DNA from: an uncultured Desulfatiglans sp.
GTDB taxonomy: Bacteria > Desulfobacterota > DSM-4660 > Desulfatiglandales > Desulfatiglandaceae
Length of the DNA: 64,000 nucleotides
Reading direction: 5' to 3'
Assembly: GCA_900498135.1 (NCBI GenBank)
Contig: LR026961.1
Coordinates: 936,532-1,000,531 of the forward strand
The notes under the pieces were generated by a model. It worked only from the letters and a program-made list of their open reading frames with translations. It made no database searches and was not told where the DNA came from. Below, piece by piece: positions 37,973 to 46,658 of this stretch. How positions within the stretch are numbered: position 1 is the first letter of the stretch; each line of letters starts with the position of its first letter. Position numbers and translations under genes: made by a program.

Positions 37973-39097
37973 TTATCCTCGAAAAGCCTTCACCTCAGCC
38001 GTGATGTCGATCCCCACCGGACACCAGGTGATGCAGCGTCCGCACCCGACACACCCGCGTACCCCGAATTGCGGCACCCACGTCACCAGTTTGTGCGTTA
38101 TCCACTGGCGGTACCTCGACTTGGCCGACTCCCGGACACTTCCCCCGTGGATGTAAGAAAAGTCTCGGCTGAAGCAAGTATCCCACATCCGGATGCGCCC
38201 CGCGTTCTGCCCGTCGACCGCGTTTTCCTCCGAGACCCCGTGACAGAAACAGGTCGGGCAGACCAGGGTACAATTGCCGCACGTCAAGCAGCGAGCGGCC
38301 ACCTCATCCCAGTGCGGATGCTCGAAATGCTCGAAGAACAAGGCATCCAGCGTCTCCGTATCCATACAACGCCCCATCTTACGGGCCGCCTTCTCCATTA
38401 CCTCCGCCGCCAGGCGTTTATCCTCCTCGGGTGCCAACTTCGCGCCGGCAGACTCCAGGATCCGTTCGCCCTCCCGGCTTCCAGCACGGGCCACGAAGCA
38501 GTGCCGGCCATTCAGATTCAATTCCGTCATGGCGATGTCGAAGCCGGAAACCACCCGCGGGCCCGTTTTCATGGAGGCGCAGAAGCAAGTTCCGCCCGGC
38601 CTGGTGCAATCCAGCGCCACAATGAACATCTTTTTTCGCCTGGCCGCATAAACCGCATCGGCCGACGGACCATCCAGCAAGACCCCGTCCAGGACGGCAA
38701 CGGCCGCCGTATCACAAGCCCTTGCCCCGATAAAGGCGTAGCGGGGAGGATCTTCCTTAAATGCCTCCAGTGTGAATCCGCTGTCTGTACGATGCGCCCC
38801 GATGAGCCGAATCTCGGCCGGGTAGAGATGATGCTTCAGGGAATGGGGTCCCACCACGTGGGCGAAAAGGCTTCCGGCAGGTTCATCCATCAGTCGATAG
38901 CGCCCGGCGTCCTGTTCATCGACCCGCCCGGCAGGAATATCCGCGGTCGATCCGATCTCCCCCAATACGATAGCGCCGCTGTGTTCCAACGGCCCGATAG
39001 TCGTGTAGCCTGCCTGTTTGAGGGCCGCAATCAGCCGTTCGAATCCTTCGAGGTCCAGGATCTTCTCAGACGGCGTCGTTCCCTGTTGGCTCTTCAT
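37973..39097 (-). CDS. hydB: Hydrogenase beta subunit, 4Fe-4S dicluster (HydB-like)
   Basis: A 374-residue protein from the ATG at 39097; GGAG lies 7 bases before it. The C-terminal part has two [4Fe-4S] motifs, C-L-T-C-G-N-C-T-L-V-C-P with an extra C-F-C, and C-V-G-C-G-R-C-I-T-W-C-P. The N-terminal two thirds match the sulfhydrogenase beta / anaerobic sulfite reductase A type fold (P-P-R-Y-A-F-I-G-A-R-A-C-D-T-A). It links the small subunit to the flavin subunit. It is the first gene of the operon; the gap to the next gene (240 bases) carries a repeat relic, and MITE copy C lies 53 bases upstream. Confidence 0.88.
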   Translation of the reverse strand: MKSQQGTTPSEKILDLEGFERLIAALKQAGYTTIGPLEHSGAIVLGEIGSTADIPAGRVDEQDAGRYRLMDEPAGSLFAHVVGPHSLKHHLYPAEIRLIGAHRTDSGFTLEAFKEDPPRYAFIGARACDTAAVAVLDGVLLDGPSADAVYAARRKKMFIVALDCTRPGGTCFCASMKTGPRVVSGFDIAMTELNLNGRHCFVARAGSREGERILESAGAKLAPEEDKRLAAEVMEKAARKMGRCMDTETLDALFFEHFEHPHWDEVAARCLTCGNCTLVCPTCFCHGVSEENAVDGQNAGRIRMWDTCFSRDFSYIHGGSVRESAKSRYRQWITHKLVTWVPQFGVRGCVGCGRCITWCPVGIDITAEVKAFRG

Positions 39098-39855
39098 GAC
39101 CATTCTCCCGCATGAAGCTTGCATTTGCACACCAGGATATGCCTAATTGGTTTCCATCCGGAAATGGTCTTTTTGCCCAATCTCGGCGTCAATCTGCACG
39201 TTTGCTTGTGCGGCGACCTGCAGGTCGCCTCCGCACAAACGCTTGATTTCCTTGATATTGGCCAAAAATCCTCATTTCCGGATTGGAAACTGAGTTCTAC
39301 CGGAAAATCATTTCCGGATGGAGACTAATTGACATTTTTCAAATTTCAGGCGGGCCTGGCAAGCACTAAAAGCAGTGGATGAATCTTCCGCCCGCAGGGA
39401 AACATCGAGAGGAAGGCTATAGGGCATTCAGATTTTGAACTTTTTACCTGAGCACTCCTTTATGGACAGATTAAGGACTTGACACATCCCCTGCTGAACC
39501 TACAATAAACACCCGAGCTGCCGACCCGGCGACAAACGGTACACCCTCTCCTACGCTCGAAAGTTCGACGCGGGAGAGCAGAAAAAAAACCATGCAGTCG
39601 CCCTTTTCGGGCCTTCAGCGGTCTTATACCGGGGAAATCATTCGATCCTTCGACCTCACAATGGATACGAACCTGCCCCGAACGTTCTGCAATGGATGAT
39701 TTCAGCGCCTCTTAGAGCCGTCCTGCAGCCTGCCGGAAAAGCTCACCAGGGCTAAGCTCATTCGCCGGATCATCTTCGACGATACGGCCGGTGCGGCGCC
39801 GCAGCGATCGGATGACGCGTCTGAGCGGCACCCCCGCAGCCCGAAAGGATTTAGA
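39098..39855. other. Divergent region with MITE copy C
   Basis: This 758-base stretch separates the hydrogenase operon (-) and the thioesterase gene (+). It holds the complete repeat copy C at 39150-39325; the rest (39332-39855) has no supported gene or clear promoter. The open frames reported here lack ribosome sites and family features. Confidence 0.55.
39144..39331 (+). repeat. MITE-like element copy C with 6-bp target duplication
   Basis: The 176-base element (39150-39325) begins GTTTCCATCCGGAAATG and ends CATTTCCGGATGGAGAC, an inverted repeat with one mismatch in 17. It is flanked on both sides by TAATTG (39144-39149 and 39326-39331), a clean target-site duplication. The core contains an 18-base perfect palindrome GGCGACCTGCAGGTCGCC (39212-39229) with TTGTGC and GCACAA as outer arms. 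It encodes nothing. It sits 53 bases upstream of the first hydrogenase gene. Confidence 0.85.
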
Positions 39856-40302
39856 ATGGAACCAAGAACGGATCGAAGCGACGCCCCCTCCAACGGCTGG
39901 CACGAATGCCGGATCCGCGTCCGGTACAAGGACACCGACCGGATGGGCGTCGTCTATTACGGCAATTACCTCACCTTTTTCGAAATCGCCCGCGCGGAAT
40001 TCATGCGGGATCTTGGGTTTTCGTATGCCCGCCTCGAAGCGGACGGCTATAGTCTGGTGGTGATCGAAGCGGCGGCGAAGTACCATGGCAACGTGGGCTA
40101 TGACGCGGTCGTACGCGCCCAATCGAACGTCGTGGATCTGAGCAGGGTCCGGATGCGCTTCGAGTACCGGATCCTGGATGAAGAAGGGCGCCTGCTCGTC
40201 AGCGGCCACACCACCCATGCCTGCCTGGACGAAAAGCAGAAGCCGGTGCGCATCCCTGCAGCGATCGACCAGGCCATCCGCGAGAGGTGCTCGATCCCAT
40301 AG
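39856..40302 (+). CDS. Acyl-CoA thioesterase, YbgC/FadM hotdog family
   Basis: A 148-residue hotdog-fold enzyme. The family active-site signature is D-T-D-R-M-G-V-V-Y-Y-G-N-Y-L-T-F-F-E near residue 27, where the Asp acts in thioester hydrolysis and the Tyr/His neighbourhood binds CoA. 4-hydroxybenzoyl-CoA and YbgC thioesterases share it. AAAGGA lies 6 bases before the ATG. The substrate may be a short or aromatic acyl-CoA; the aromatic module elsewhere in the window makes the latter plausible but does not prove it. Confidence 0.88.
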   Translation: MEPRTDRSDAPSNGWHECRIRVRYKDTDRMGVVYYGNYLTFFEIARAEFMRDLGFSYARLEADGYSLVVIEAAAKYHGNVGYDAVVRAQSNVVDLSRVRMRFEYRILDEEGRLLVSGHTTHACLDEKQKPVRIPAAIDQAIRERCSIP

Positions 40303-40374
40303 GGATAGCGAAAAAGTGCAATCTTCAGACATTTCCAGGTCAAGGCGCCGGTGATGGGGCCGCGCAACGCCCCC

Positions 40375-41205
40375 TCACAAGGCCTGGCATTGCGGGCAGA
40401 TATGGGTGCCGCGCTGCCCCACCACGATCCGTTCGATCGGACAGCGGCAGCGCCCGCACGGCTCGCTGGTTCGGCGGAAAACCTCCAGATGAGCCTGGTT
40501 CCTGCCCGCTTTTTCCCCCAATGACCTGAAATTGGCCTTACCGCGCCCGAGGGACGTCCCGCTGTTTCGAATGCCTTTTTCGAGCACCTTGACGATCGCC
40601 TTGTGAAGGGCCCGGATTTCTTTGGGCGTGAGGGTCGCAGAGACCCTGCAGGGATGGAGCTTCGCCTCCCACAAGGCCTCATCGACGTAGATGTTCCCGA
40701 GCCCCGCGAGAAAGGATTGATCCAGCAGAAGGGGCTTCAAGCGCCGTCTGCGGGAACGCAGCCTCTCGGCCAAGAGCGGCACGCTGAAATCCGGATCGAG
40801 GGGTTCCGGCCCCAACCGGTCAAGAATGCCGTTGGTATCCTCGACGAGATAGCAGCGTCCAAACTTCCGCGTATCGTGAAGCCGCACCTCGCGATCCGCC
40901 CCGAACCGCAGAACGAGCCGGTCGTAAGGCGAGCGTGCCTCTCGGGGGGAGGCGACGATCAGCCGTCCGGACATACGCAAATGGACCAGCAGGTGTCCCT
41001 GAGGCGCCAGATCGAAGACGATAAACTTCCCCCTCCGGCGAACAGCTGCGGCGACTTTCCCCGCGATGCCCCTGCAAAACTGTTCGGGCGTGAGCCCGCT
41101 GACAGTCCGCGGCCACAGGACTTCCGCTCGCGTGATGACGGCGCCTCTGACACCCCCCTCCAGAAGGTCGTTTACGATCGTCTGCACCTCGGGAAGCTCC
41201 GGCAT
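40375..41205 (-). CDS. mutM: Formamidopyrimidine-DNA glycosylase
   Basis: A 276-residue base-excision repair enzyme that removes 8-oxoguanine and formamidopyrimidines. It begins M-P-E-L-P-E-V, whose Pro2 and Glu3 are the catalytic residues. The helix-two-turn-helix part has Q-S-F-L-A-G-L-G-N-I-Y-V-D-E, and the C-terminus is the zinc finger C-G-R-C then C-P-Q-C. Length is standard. The downstream gene on this strand ends the group, and the M48 protease gene ends 31 bases upstream of its start, so they may share a transcript. Confidence 0.97.
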   Translation of the reverse strand: MPELPEVQTIVNDLLEGGVRGAVITRAEVLWPRTVSGLTPEQFCRGIAGKVAAAVRRRGKFIVFDLAPQGHLLVHLRMSGRLIVASPREARSPYDRLVLRFGADREVRLHDTRKFGRCYLVEDTNGILDRLGPEPLDPDFSVPLLAERLRSRRRRLKPLLLDQSFLAGLGNIYVDEALWEAKLHPCRVSATLTPKEIRALHKAIVKVLEKGIRNSGTSLGRGKANFRSLGEKAGRNQAHLEVFRRTSEPCGRCRCPIERIVVGQRGTHICPQCQAL

Positions 41206-41236
41206 GGCTCCCTATCCCTCCATCCTCTGGAAATTC

Positions 41237-42691
41237 CTATTTGCGGATAACTTTCACCAGAGCACCCTTCTCAACCGGCGTGTTCACCGATCCGCCGTTC
41301 AGCAGGGCCCACTCCTCGACCTTGTCCTGCGGAGCCCCGAGGGTCCTCAACACCTGCCCCAGCGTCCCCGAGGAGGGGGCCTTGACGATGCGGATCCGGT
41401 CCGGCCGGACATTGATCCTGGTAGAATCTCGAAGGGCCTGGAATCCTCCCACGGCTTGCCGAAAAACCGGGCTGTAGGAGGAGAAGCTGCCGGCGGCGCA
41501 AAAACCCTGGAACTCGAATATCTTGCCATCCTTCTGGATGAAGGTGGACAATACTCCAAGCACCCCCTGGCTCGTCCGCACCTGGCTCACGAGGCGGACA
41601 GCCCGTAGCCCGTTGACCGTTTCCTCGCCCGAATCGACCACCTGGGCGCCCGACTGACTCACGAAAGCCCCCGCTGCATCCCGAGGCGTTCCGGCGGCAG
41701 CTACCGAAAGGGTGAGGGCGGCGTCCTTCCTGGGGCTCATCACCCTGACCACCTGACGGGTATTCTGCAGGGTCCATCCACCTGGGACGGGGAACTGAAA
41801 CCGGAGATCGGGATGGTAGAAAACACCACCGGCGGTATATCCCTCGCGCGGATTGTCCCCGAACACGAGTCCGTCAATACGCATCAGGTAACGCTCACGA
41901 TCCACACGGTATTGCCGAGCCCCCAGCCGACCCTGCCACTCAGCGGTCTTGCGTCTGACCGCCCCCATCCGGTCATCGGGATTCGGGTGGGTCGAAAACC
42001 ATTCCGGCAGACCGCTACGGTCCGAGGAGGGATTCATCCGCTCCAGGGTCTCGAAAAAAACCGCCATCTGGTTTGCATCGTACCCTGCCTTGCTGGCATA
42101 CTCCACCCCAAGGTCATCCGCCTCCCGCTCGTTTTCGCGGCTGAAACTCAGGAAAAGCAGCTGGACCCCTGTCTGGGCTGCATCCCCGAAGCGTTGCAGC
42201 GTCGGCGAAAAGAGCATGCCGGCGGCCAGACCGATCTGGGCCAGCTGCGCGCGGCTGTATTGCTCGGCCGAATGCCTGGCAGTGATGTGGCCTAGTTCGT
42301 GCCCCAGGACCGCAGCCAGCTCCGCCTCGCTGTTGAGGAACCCCAGGATCCCCCGCGTCATGTAGACATAGCCCCCAGGGGCGGCGAAGGCATTCACCAC
42401 GGCCGTATCCAGAACCGCAAACTGATAAGGCAGATGCGGCCTATGGGAAAGGCCCCCGAGCCGCTGACCGATTCCCGCCACATACGCCGTCAGGGCCGTG
42501 TTGTCGTAAAGGCCGTATTCCCTGGAAACCGCCTGGTCGCTTTGCCTCCCCATCTGAATTTCCTGCTCCTCGCTCACCAACATGAGCTGGGTCCGCCCGG
42601 TAACCGGGTCGATCGCACAGGCCGGCAGGATGAGAAGACACACGGCCAACAAAACGAAAATCCACTGATTCCTGAATCCCCTTTTCTTCAT
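41237..42691 (-). CDS. M48 family periplasmic metalloprotease, lipoprotein
   Basis: A 484-residue protein from the ATG at 42691, with AAGGGA 6 bases upstream. A lipoprotein signal ends L-P-A-C (Cys25). The zinc motif is H-E-L-G-H at 131-135, with a downstream E-x-x-A-D (N-E-R-E-A-D-D) for the third ligand, as in BepA/Oma1-like proteases that clear misfolded outer-membrane proteins. The C-terminal third resembles the LysM-like domain of the BepA/YfgC-related group, with V-R-P-D-R-I-R-I-V and G-T-L-G-Q-V-L-R. Anchoring in the envelope and a protein quality-control role follow from the family. Confidence 0.9.
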   Translation of the reverse strand: MKKRGFRNQWIFVLLAVCLLILPACAIDPVTGRTQLMLVSEEQEIQMGRQSDQAVSREYGLYDNTALTAYVAGIGQRLGGLSHRPHLPYQFAVLDTAVVNAFAAPGGYVYMTRGILGFLNSEAELAAVLGHELGHITARHSAEQYSRAQLAQIGLAAGMLFSPTLQRFGDAAQTGVQLLFLSFSRENEREADDLGVEYASKAGYDANQMAVFFETLERMNPSSDRSGLPEWFSTHPNPDDRMGAVRRKTAEWQGRLGARQYRVDRERYLMRIDGLVFGDNPREGYTAGGVFYHPDLRFQFPVPGGWTLQNTRQVVRVMSPRKDAALTLSVAAAGTPRDAAGAFVSQSGAQVVDSGEETVNGLRAVRLVSQVRTSQGVLGVLSTFIQKDGKIFEFQGFCAAGSFSSYSPVFRQAVGGFQALRDSTRINVRPDRIRIVKAPSSGTLGQVLRTLGAPQDKVEEWALLNGGSVNTPVEKGALVKVIRK

Positions 42692-42969
42692 GAGAGATCC
42701 CTTCAACCCTTCCATTCGTTCCTGCAAAAAGCCCGCCCATGTTCGACCGGATTCGACCCAAGACACTCCATGACCTCGGCTCCTTCAGACTAAGCGGTCG
42801 ACATGTCGCTGTCAATCGCAAGCTTCCCCCTCCTCAGCTGCCGGAAGTACGGCACCATGTCATCTGCACACCATCGCTCCCTCTGCCTTTTCCCCTGCCA
42901 TCTTTCATCCTCGTGGCGATTCGAGCCCCTGCATCATGACCATCAAGAGGAATCGGGCATCGGATTCGA

Positions 42970-44196
42970 TCAATCCGGCTCGTCCAGCCAAACCCGCATC
43001 CTCGACAGGAAGGCTGCCAGCCCCAGCATGAGCGACCCGCCGGCCACGCCAAAAACCGCCCGGTAGCCGGCATGTTCCCCGATCCACCCGAGCAGGACCG
43101 AGCCCAGAAAGATCCCCAGATCGATCCCGCCCGTGTAGATGCCGTTGATCTTGCCCCTGATTTCGGATCGTTCACGGCGCAGGGCCAAGGTGTTCAAAGA
43201 CGGATAGAGGATCCCATGCCCGCAGCCGCTCACCAGCCCTGCGATCGCGAGCAGCACATGCCCTCCCAGCTGCGTCAGCAGCAGGAGTCCGCCCCCTGTG
43301 ATGAAAAGGGCGCAGGGAACGACCCGCTCCTCCCCCACCCGGTCTGCCGCCCGCCCCCCGAAAAAACGGGTAACCACCGCCGCAAAGGTGTACGCCACGA
43401 AATAGACCGAGATGTGCTCGAGCCCCAGCGCCTGGGCGAAAGGCGCAACGAACCCTCCGTAGCCCGCCAGCCCGATGCCGAACAGGAACGCCAGCATCGT
43501 GACCATGAGGATCTTTCTGCGCCGAAGCACTTCGAAAAAACCAGCCTGACGCTCGTCTGCACGGTACACAAAGGTCTCCCGCAGCGGCAGATGAAGGAAA
43601 AAACTCAGGAACCCCATGCCTGCGCAGACCAGAAAATAGACATCGAACCCAAACCGATGGATGATCGGCTCGGTGATCAGGGGGCCTACCGCCATCCCCA
43701 TCAGACCGGACGTGCCAAACATGCCGATCCCCTCGTTGAGGCGTCCGGGAGGAATGATATCGGCGATATAGGTAAAGGACGCCGTGAAACAGAGGGCCAC
43801 GCCGATGCCGTGAAACAGTCTGAGCACGACGAGAGGCCAATAAAAGCCGGTCAAAGGGCCATCCAGAAGGAGATAGGCGAGCGGGGCCGATCCCATGATG
43901 AAGCTCCCCGCGGTGTAGCTCCGCTTGCGGCCGGCGCGGTCTACCATCAGGGAGACCCAGGGGCGGCAAAACACTGCAGCCAGGGCCATCACACCCATCA
44001 TGACGCCGATGTCGATCTTCGAGCCGCCACGCGCGGTGACAAAAAGAGGAAACAGATAAAAGGATGCCAGACTCGAGACCATGCTGAAGCTGGCAAACGC
44101 CATGATAAGGAAAGAAGGGGTGTACAGGCGATTGTGCAGGGCCTCGCGGTTCAGTGAAGAACCCCTGTCCTCGGGCTGCATGCTGGGCTGTTTCAT
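42970..44196 (-). CDS. MFS transporter
   Basis: A 408-residue protein with about 12 helices. The MFS loop 2-3 motif is seen as S-L-M-V-D-R-A-G-R-K-R, and the second half has G-G-R-A-A-D-R-V-G-E-E. The general form resembles drug or sugar efflux carriers of the DHA1 type. The start is not firm: ATG 44196 and ATG 44181 both lack a ribosome site. It is a single gene on the - strand with no informative neighbours; substrate unknown. Confidence 0.85.
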   Translation of the reverse strand: MKQPSMQPEDRGSSLNREALHNRLYTPSFLIMAFASFSMVSSLASFYLFPLFVTARGGSKIDIGVMMGVMALAAVFCRPWVSLMVDRAGRKRSYTAGSFIMGSAPLAYLLLDGPLTGFYWPLVVLRLFHGIGVALCFTASFTYIADIIPPGRLNEGIGMFGTSGLMGMAVGPLITEPIIHRFGFDVYFLVCAGMGFLSFFLHLPLRETFVYRADERQAGFFEVLRRRKILMVTMLAFLFGIGLAGYGGFVAPFAQALGLEHISVYFVAYTFAAVVTRFFGGRAADRVGEERVVPCALFITGGGLLLLTQLGGHVLLAIAGLVSGCGHGILYPSLNTLALRRERSEIRGKINGIYTGGIDLGIFLGSVLLGWIGEHAGYRAVFGVAGGSLMLGLAAFLSRMRVWLDEPD

Positions 44197-44471
44197 ACGC
44201 TATGATCGATCCATGCAGGTCCATGGCCAAAAAACTTCGGGGAGAACTGTCCGCCTGGTCGCCGTTTTTCAGCCTGCCCGCAATCCGGCGCCTTGTCAAC
44301 GACTATGTGGGAGGCTCAGTCAGGGCCTCCACGCACTTCATACCTGGCAGTCCCGACGCGATACCCGGGCTGGTCCGGGATCGTCCCTTGATCTTGCCCG
44401 GCTCCCGTTCCGGCTTTCGATGCCCAAAGCCGCCGGATCCGGTCCCCTGCCGCAGGCGCGCACGGAATCCA

Positions 44472-44502
44472 TTGACATCAGGAACGATCTCAGGCAATGT
44501 AT
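44472..44502 (+). promoter_or_regulatory. Possible promoter of the pabABC operon
   Basis: A perfect TTGACA at 44472-44477 is followed by a poor -10 region (ATGTAT or TGTATA, 19-20 bases away). If used, transcription starts just before the terminator hairpin. Confidence 0.35.
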
Positions 44503-44522
44503 AGAGGAGTGATGTCAGGCGC

Positions 44523-44557
44523 AAGCCATCCAGACTCGGTCTGGATGGCTTTTTTTG
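44523..44557 (+). terminator. Terminator hairpin just upstream of pabA (possible attenuator)
   Basis: A 12-bp perfect stem (AAGCCATCCAGA / TCTGGATGGCTT) with loop CTCGG is followed by a run of T. It stands 21 bases before the ATG of pabA, on the coding strand, and no + strand gene lies upstream to be ended by it. Confidence 0.85.
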
Positions 44558-44577
44558 TTTTTTGGGAGACAAGGCGC

Positions 44578-45246
44578 ATGCTGCTCGTCATGATCGACCA
44601 CTACGACTCTTTCACGTACAACCTGGTGCAGCTCTTCCAGGAATTCGACATTGACATCCCGGTCTTTCGCCACGACGCCATCGACGAGCAGACGCTGGAC
44701 AGACTTCGGCCTGACTGGGTCTGTCTCTCACCCGGGCCCGGCACCCCCGGAGATGCTGCAGAGACGAAAGAACTGGTCAAGCGCCTTGCCGGGCGTGTCC
44801 CGATCCTGGGGGTCTGCCTCGGCATGCAAATCGTCAATGAAGTCTTTGGCGGGCGGACCGTCCGAAGCCCGCTGCCGGTCCACGGAAAGGCCTCCCGGAT
44901 CTACCACACAGAGCAGGGCATCTTCCGAGGGCTGCCTTCGCCCTTCCAGGCGGCACGCTACCACTCGCTTCAGGTGGTGCCGGGCTCCGACCTGGAGCTT
45001 CTGGCATACGCCGAAGACGGCGTCATCATGGGCCTGCAGCACCGCTGCCTGCCCATCTGGGGGGTCCAGTTCCATCCGGAATCGTTTTTCAGTACGTACG
45101 GGCTGCAGTTGACCGAAAACTTTCTGAGGCTCGCCCCCGGCTTCCCCGCCCATGAGATCGTACCCCAGCCGCTGGGTGAGCGGTTTCCCCGCTGGAAGCA
45201 GCCGCGCGCTGAACATCAACCACCCCCCGGAGAGATCACGCCATGA
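44578..45246 (+). CDS. pabA: Aminodeoxychorismate synthase component II (PabA/TrpG-type glutamine amidotransferase)
   Basis: A 222-residue class I glutamine amidotransferase. The catalytic Cys is in G-V-C-L-G-M-Q and the His-Glu pair in F-H-P-E-S-F. It gives ammonia to PabB. GGGAG lies 9 bases before the ATG at 44578; a longer in-frame start at 44497 is rejected because it would run through the terminator hairpin. The Ala/Pro/Arg-rich C-terminal tail past residue 185 is longer than usual. The stop overlaps the pabB start by 4 bases. PabA and TrpG cannot be told apart by sequence alone; the operon decides for folate. Confidence 0.92.
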   Translation: MLLVMIDHYDSFTYNLVQLFQEFDIDIPVFRHDAIDEQTLDRLRPDWVCLSPGPGTPGDAAETKELVKRLAGRVPILGVCLGMQIVNEVFGGRTVRSPLPVHGKASRIYHTEQGIFRGLPSPFQAARYHSLQVVPGSDLELLAYAEDGVIMGLQHRCLPIWGVQFHPESFFSTYGLQLTENFLRLAPGFPAHEIVPQPLGERFPRWKQPRAEHQPPPGEITP

Positions 45247-46658
45247 AGCCTTCGCTAGCCATCTCCTGTCAGGCCCCTCTCAAACTGCTCAAGAACGAGA
45301 TCCTCTGCGAAAATGCCTCGGATTCCGTTTTCCTGGAGACGGCCAGAGGCCTTGCAGGGATGCCCGGCTGCTGCGTCCTTCTAAGCGGAGGAGATTTGGA
45401 CTGCAGCCGCTATTCACTCATCGCCTGGGACCCTTTTCTCACGTTCAAAGCTAAAGGCGAAACCATCACCTTCGAGACGGCCTTTGGAGCCCGGCAAAAG
45501 CAGGGCAACCCGCTGGAATGCCTGGACCATCTGCTCTGGAGGCTGAAGTCCGATTTCAACCTGCCGGCCGCCCCTTTTGGCGGCGGAGCCGTCGGCTATC
45601 TGGCCTATGAACTCAAGAACCGGATCGAAACCCTCCCCCAGACCGCCCGCGACGACCTGGGACTGCCCGATCTCTATCTGACCTTCCCATCCAGGGTCCT
45701 GACCCACGACCGCTCGCTTGGAATCCTGCGATATCTTGTTCTCAGCCCTGGAAACCGTCAGGATTTGGATGGGAATCCTCTTCTCCGCCGAGTTTTGAGG
45801 CCCGGCCCCTCTCCCAACGCAAGGCGGGCCGAGAGCAATTTCACCCCCGAGCAATACCGCACGGCCGTCTCCGCCATCCGGGAGCATATCGCCGCTGGGG
45901 ACGTCTATCAGGTCAACCTCTCCCAGCGCTTCAGCTTCCCGCTGCAAGGGGATCCATTCGCCCTCTGGGAGAGACTGTTCGCACGGAACCCGGCCCCCTT
46001 CTACGCCTACCTGAATGCCGGCGATCACCAGGTGCTCTGCACTTCTATGGAGCGGTTCCTTTTCAGGCAGGGCGACACCATCGAGACCCGGCCGATCAAA
46101 GGCACCCGGCCCAGGGGCGGCAGCCCGGCAGAGGACGGACGGCTCAGGAGGGAACTCCAGGAAAGCGCCAAGGACGATGCGGAACTCTCCATGATCGTAG
46201 ACCTCCTGCGAAACGACTTGGGCAGGGTCTGCCAGCCACGCACCATTCGTGTCTTATCGCACAAGCGGGTGGAGGCCTACCGGAACGTCTTCCATCTGGT
46301 CTCCACGGTGGCCGGTAAAGCCATCCCGGACCTCACGCATGCAGGCCTCCTGCGCGCCGCCTTCCCGGGCGGCTCCATCACCGGCTGTCCGAAGATACGG
46401 GCCATGGAGATCATCGACGAACTCGAACCGTGCGTCCGGCATGTCTACACCGGCTGCATCGGTTACCTCGGGTTGCACCGGAACCTGGACCTCAATATCG
46501 CCATCCGCACGGCCATCGTGCATCAGGGGATATGCCGCTTTTCGGTGGGCGGCGGGATCGTGTATGATTCGGACCCGAAGATGGAGTATCTGGAAACCCT
46601 CCACAAGGCCGGAACCCTTTTCGAGGTGCATCGGCAACTGGCCGGGAGAACGATATGA
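45243..46658 (+). CDS. pabB: Aminodeoxychorismate synthase component I
   Basis: A 471-residue chorismate-binding enzyme that makes 4-amino-4-deoxychorismate for folate synthesis. The family motifs are D-V-Y-Q-V-N-L-S-Q-R-F, P-I-K-G-T-R-P-R-G and F-P-G-G-S-I-T-G-C-P-K-I-R-A-M-E. The Lys in P-I-K-G-T is the catalytic lysine of PabB; anthranilate synthase (TrpE) has Ala there. This supports PabB. It overlaps pabA at its start and pabC at its end by 4 bases each. Confidence 0.95.
   Translation: MKPSLAISCQAPLKLLKNEILCENASDSVFLETARGLAGMPGCCVLLSGGDLDCSRYSLIAWDPFLTFKAKGETITFETAFGARQKQGNPLECLDHLLWRLKSDFNLPAAPFGGGAVGYLAYELKNRIETLPQTARDDLGLPDLYLTFPSRVLTHDRSLGILRYLVLSPGNRQDLDGNPLLRRVLRPGPSPNARRAESNFTPEQYRTAVSAIREHIAAGDVYQVNLSQRFSFPLQGDPFALWERLFARNPAPFYAYLNAGDHQVLCTSMERFLFRQGDTIETRPIKGTRPRGGSPAEDGRLRRELQESAKDDAELSMIVDLLRNDLGRVCQPRTIRVLSHKRVEAYRNVFHLVSTVAGKAIPDLTHAGLLRAAFPGGSITGCPKIRAMEIIDELEPCVRHVYTGCIGYLGLHRNLDLNIAIRTAIVHQGICRFSVGGGIVYDSDPKMEYLETLHKAGTLFEVHRQLAGRTI

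Larger units (their letters stand above)
44197..44577. other. Leader region of the pab operon
   Basis: No gene is supported in 44197-44470. The right half has a TTGACA box at 44472, a strong terminator hairpin at 44523-44557 and the ribosome site of pabA at 44564-44568, described separately. Confidence 0.5.

Noticed and set aside
44497..44577. Longer pabA start at 44497
   Set aside because: It would translate the terminator hairpin, and homology to PabA begins at 44578.
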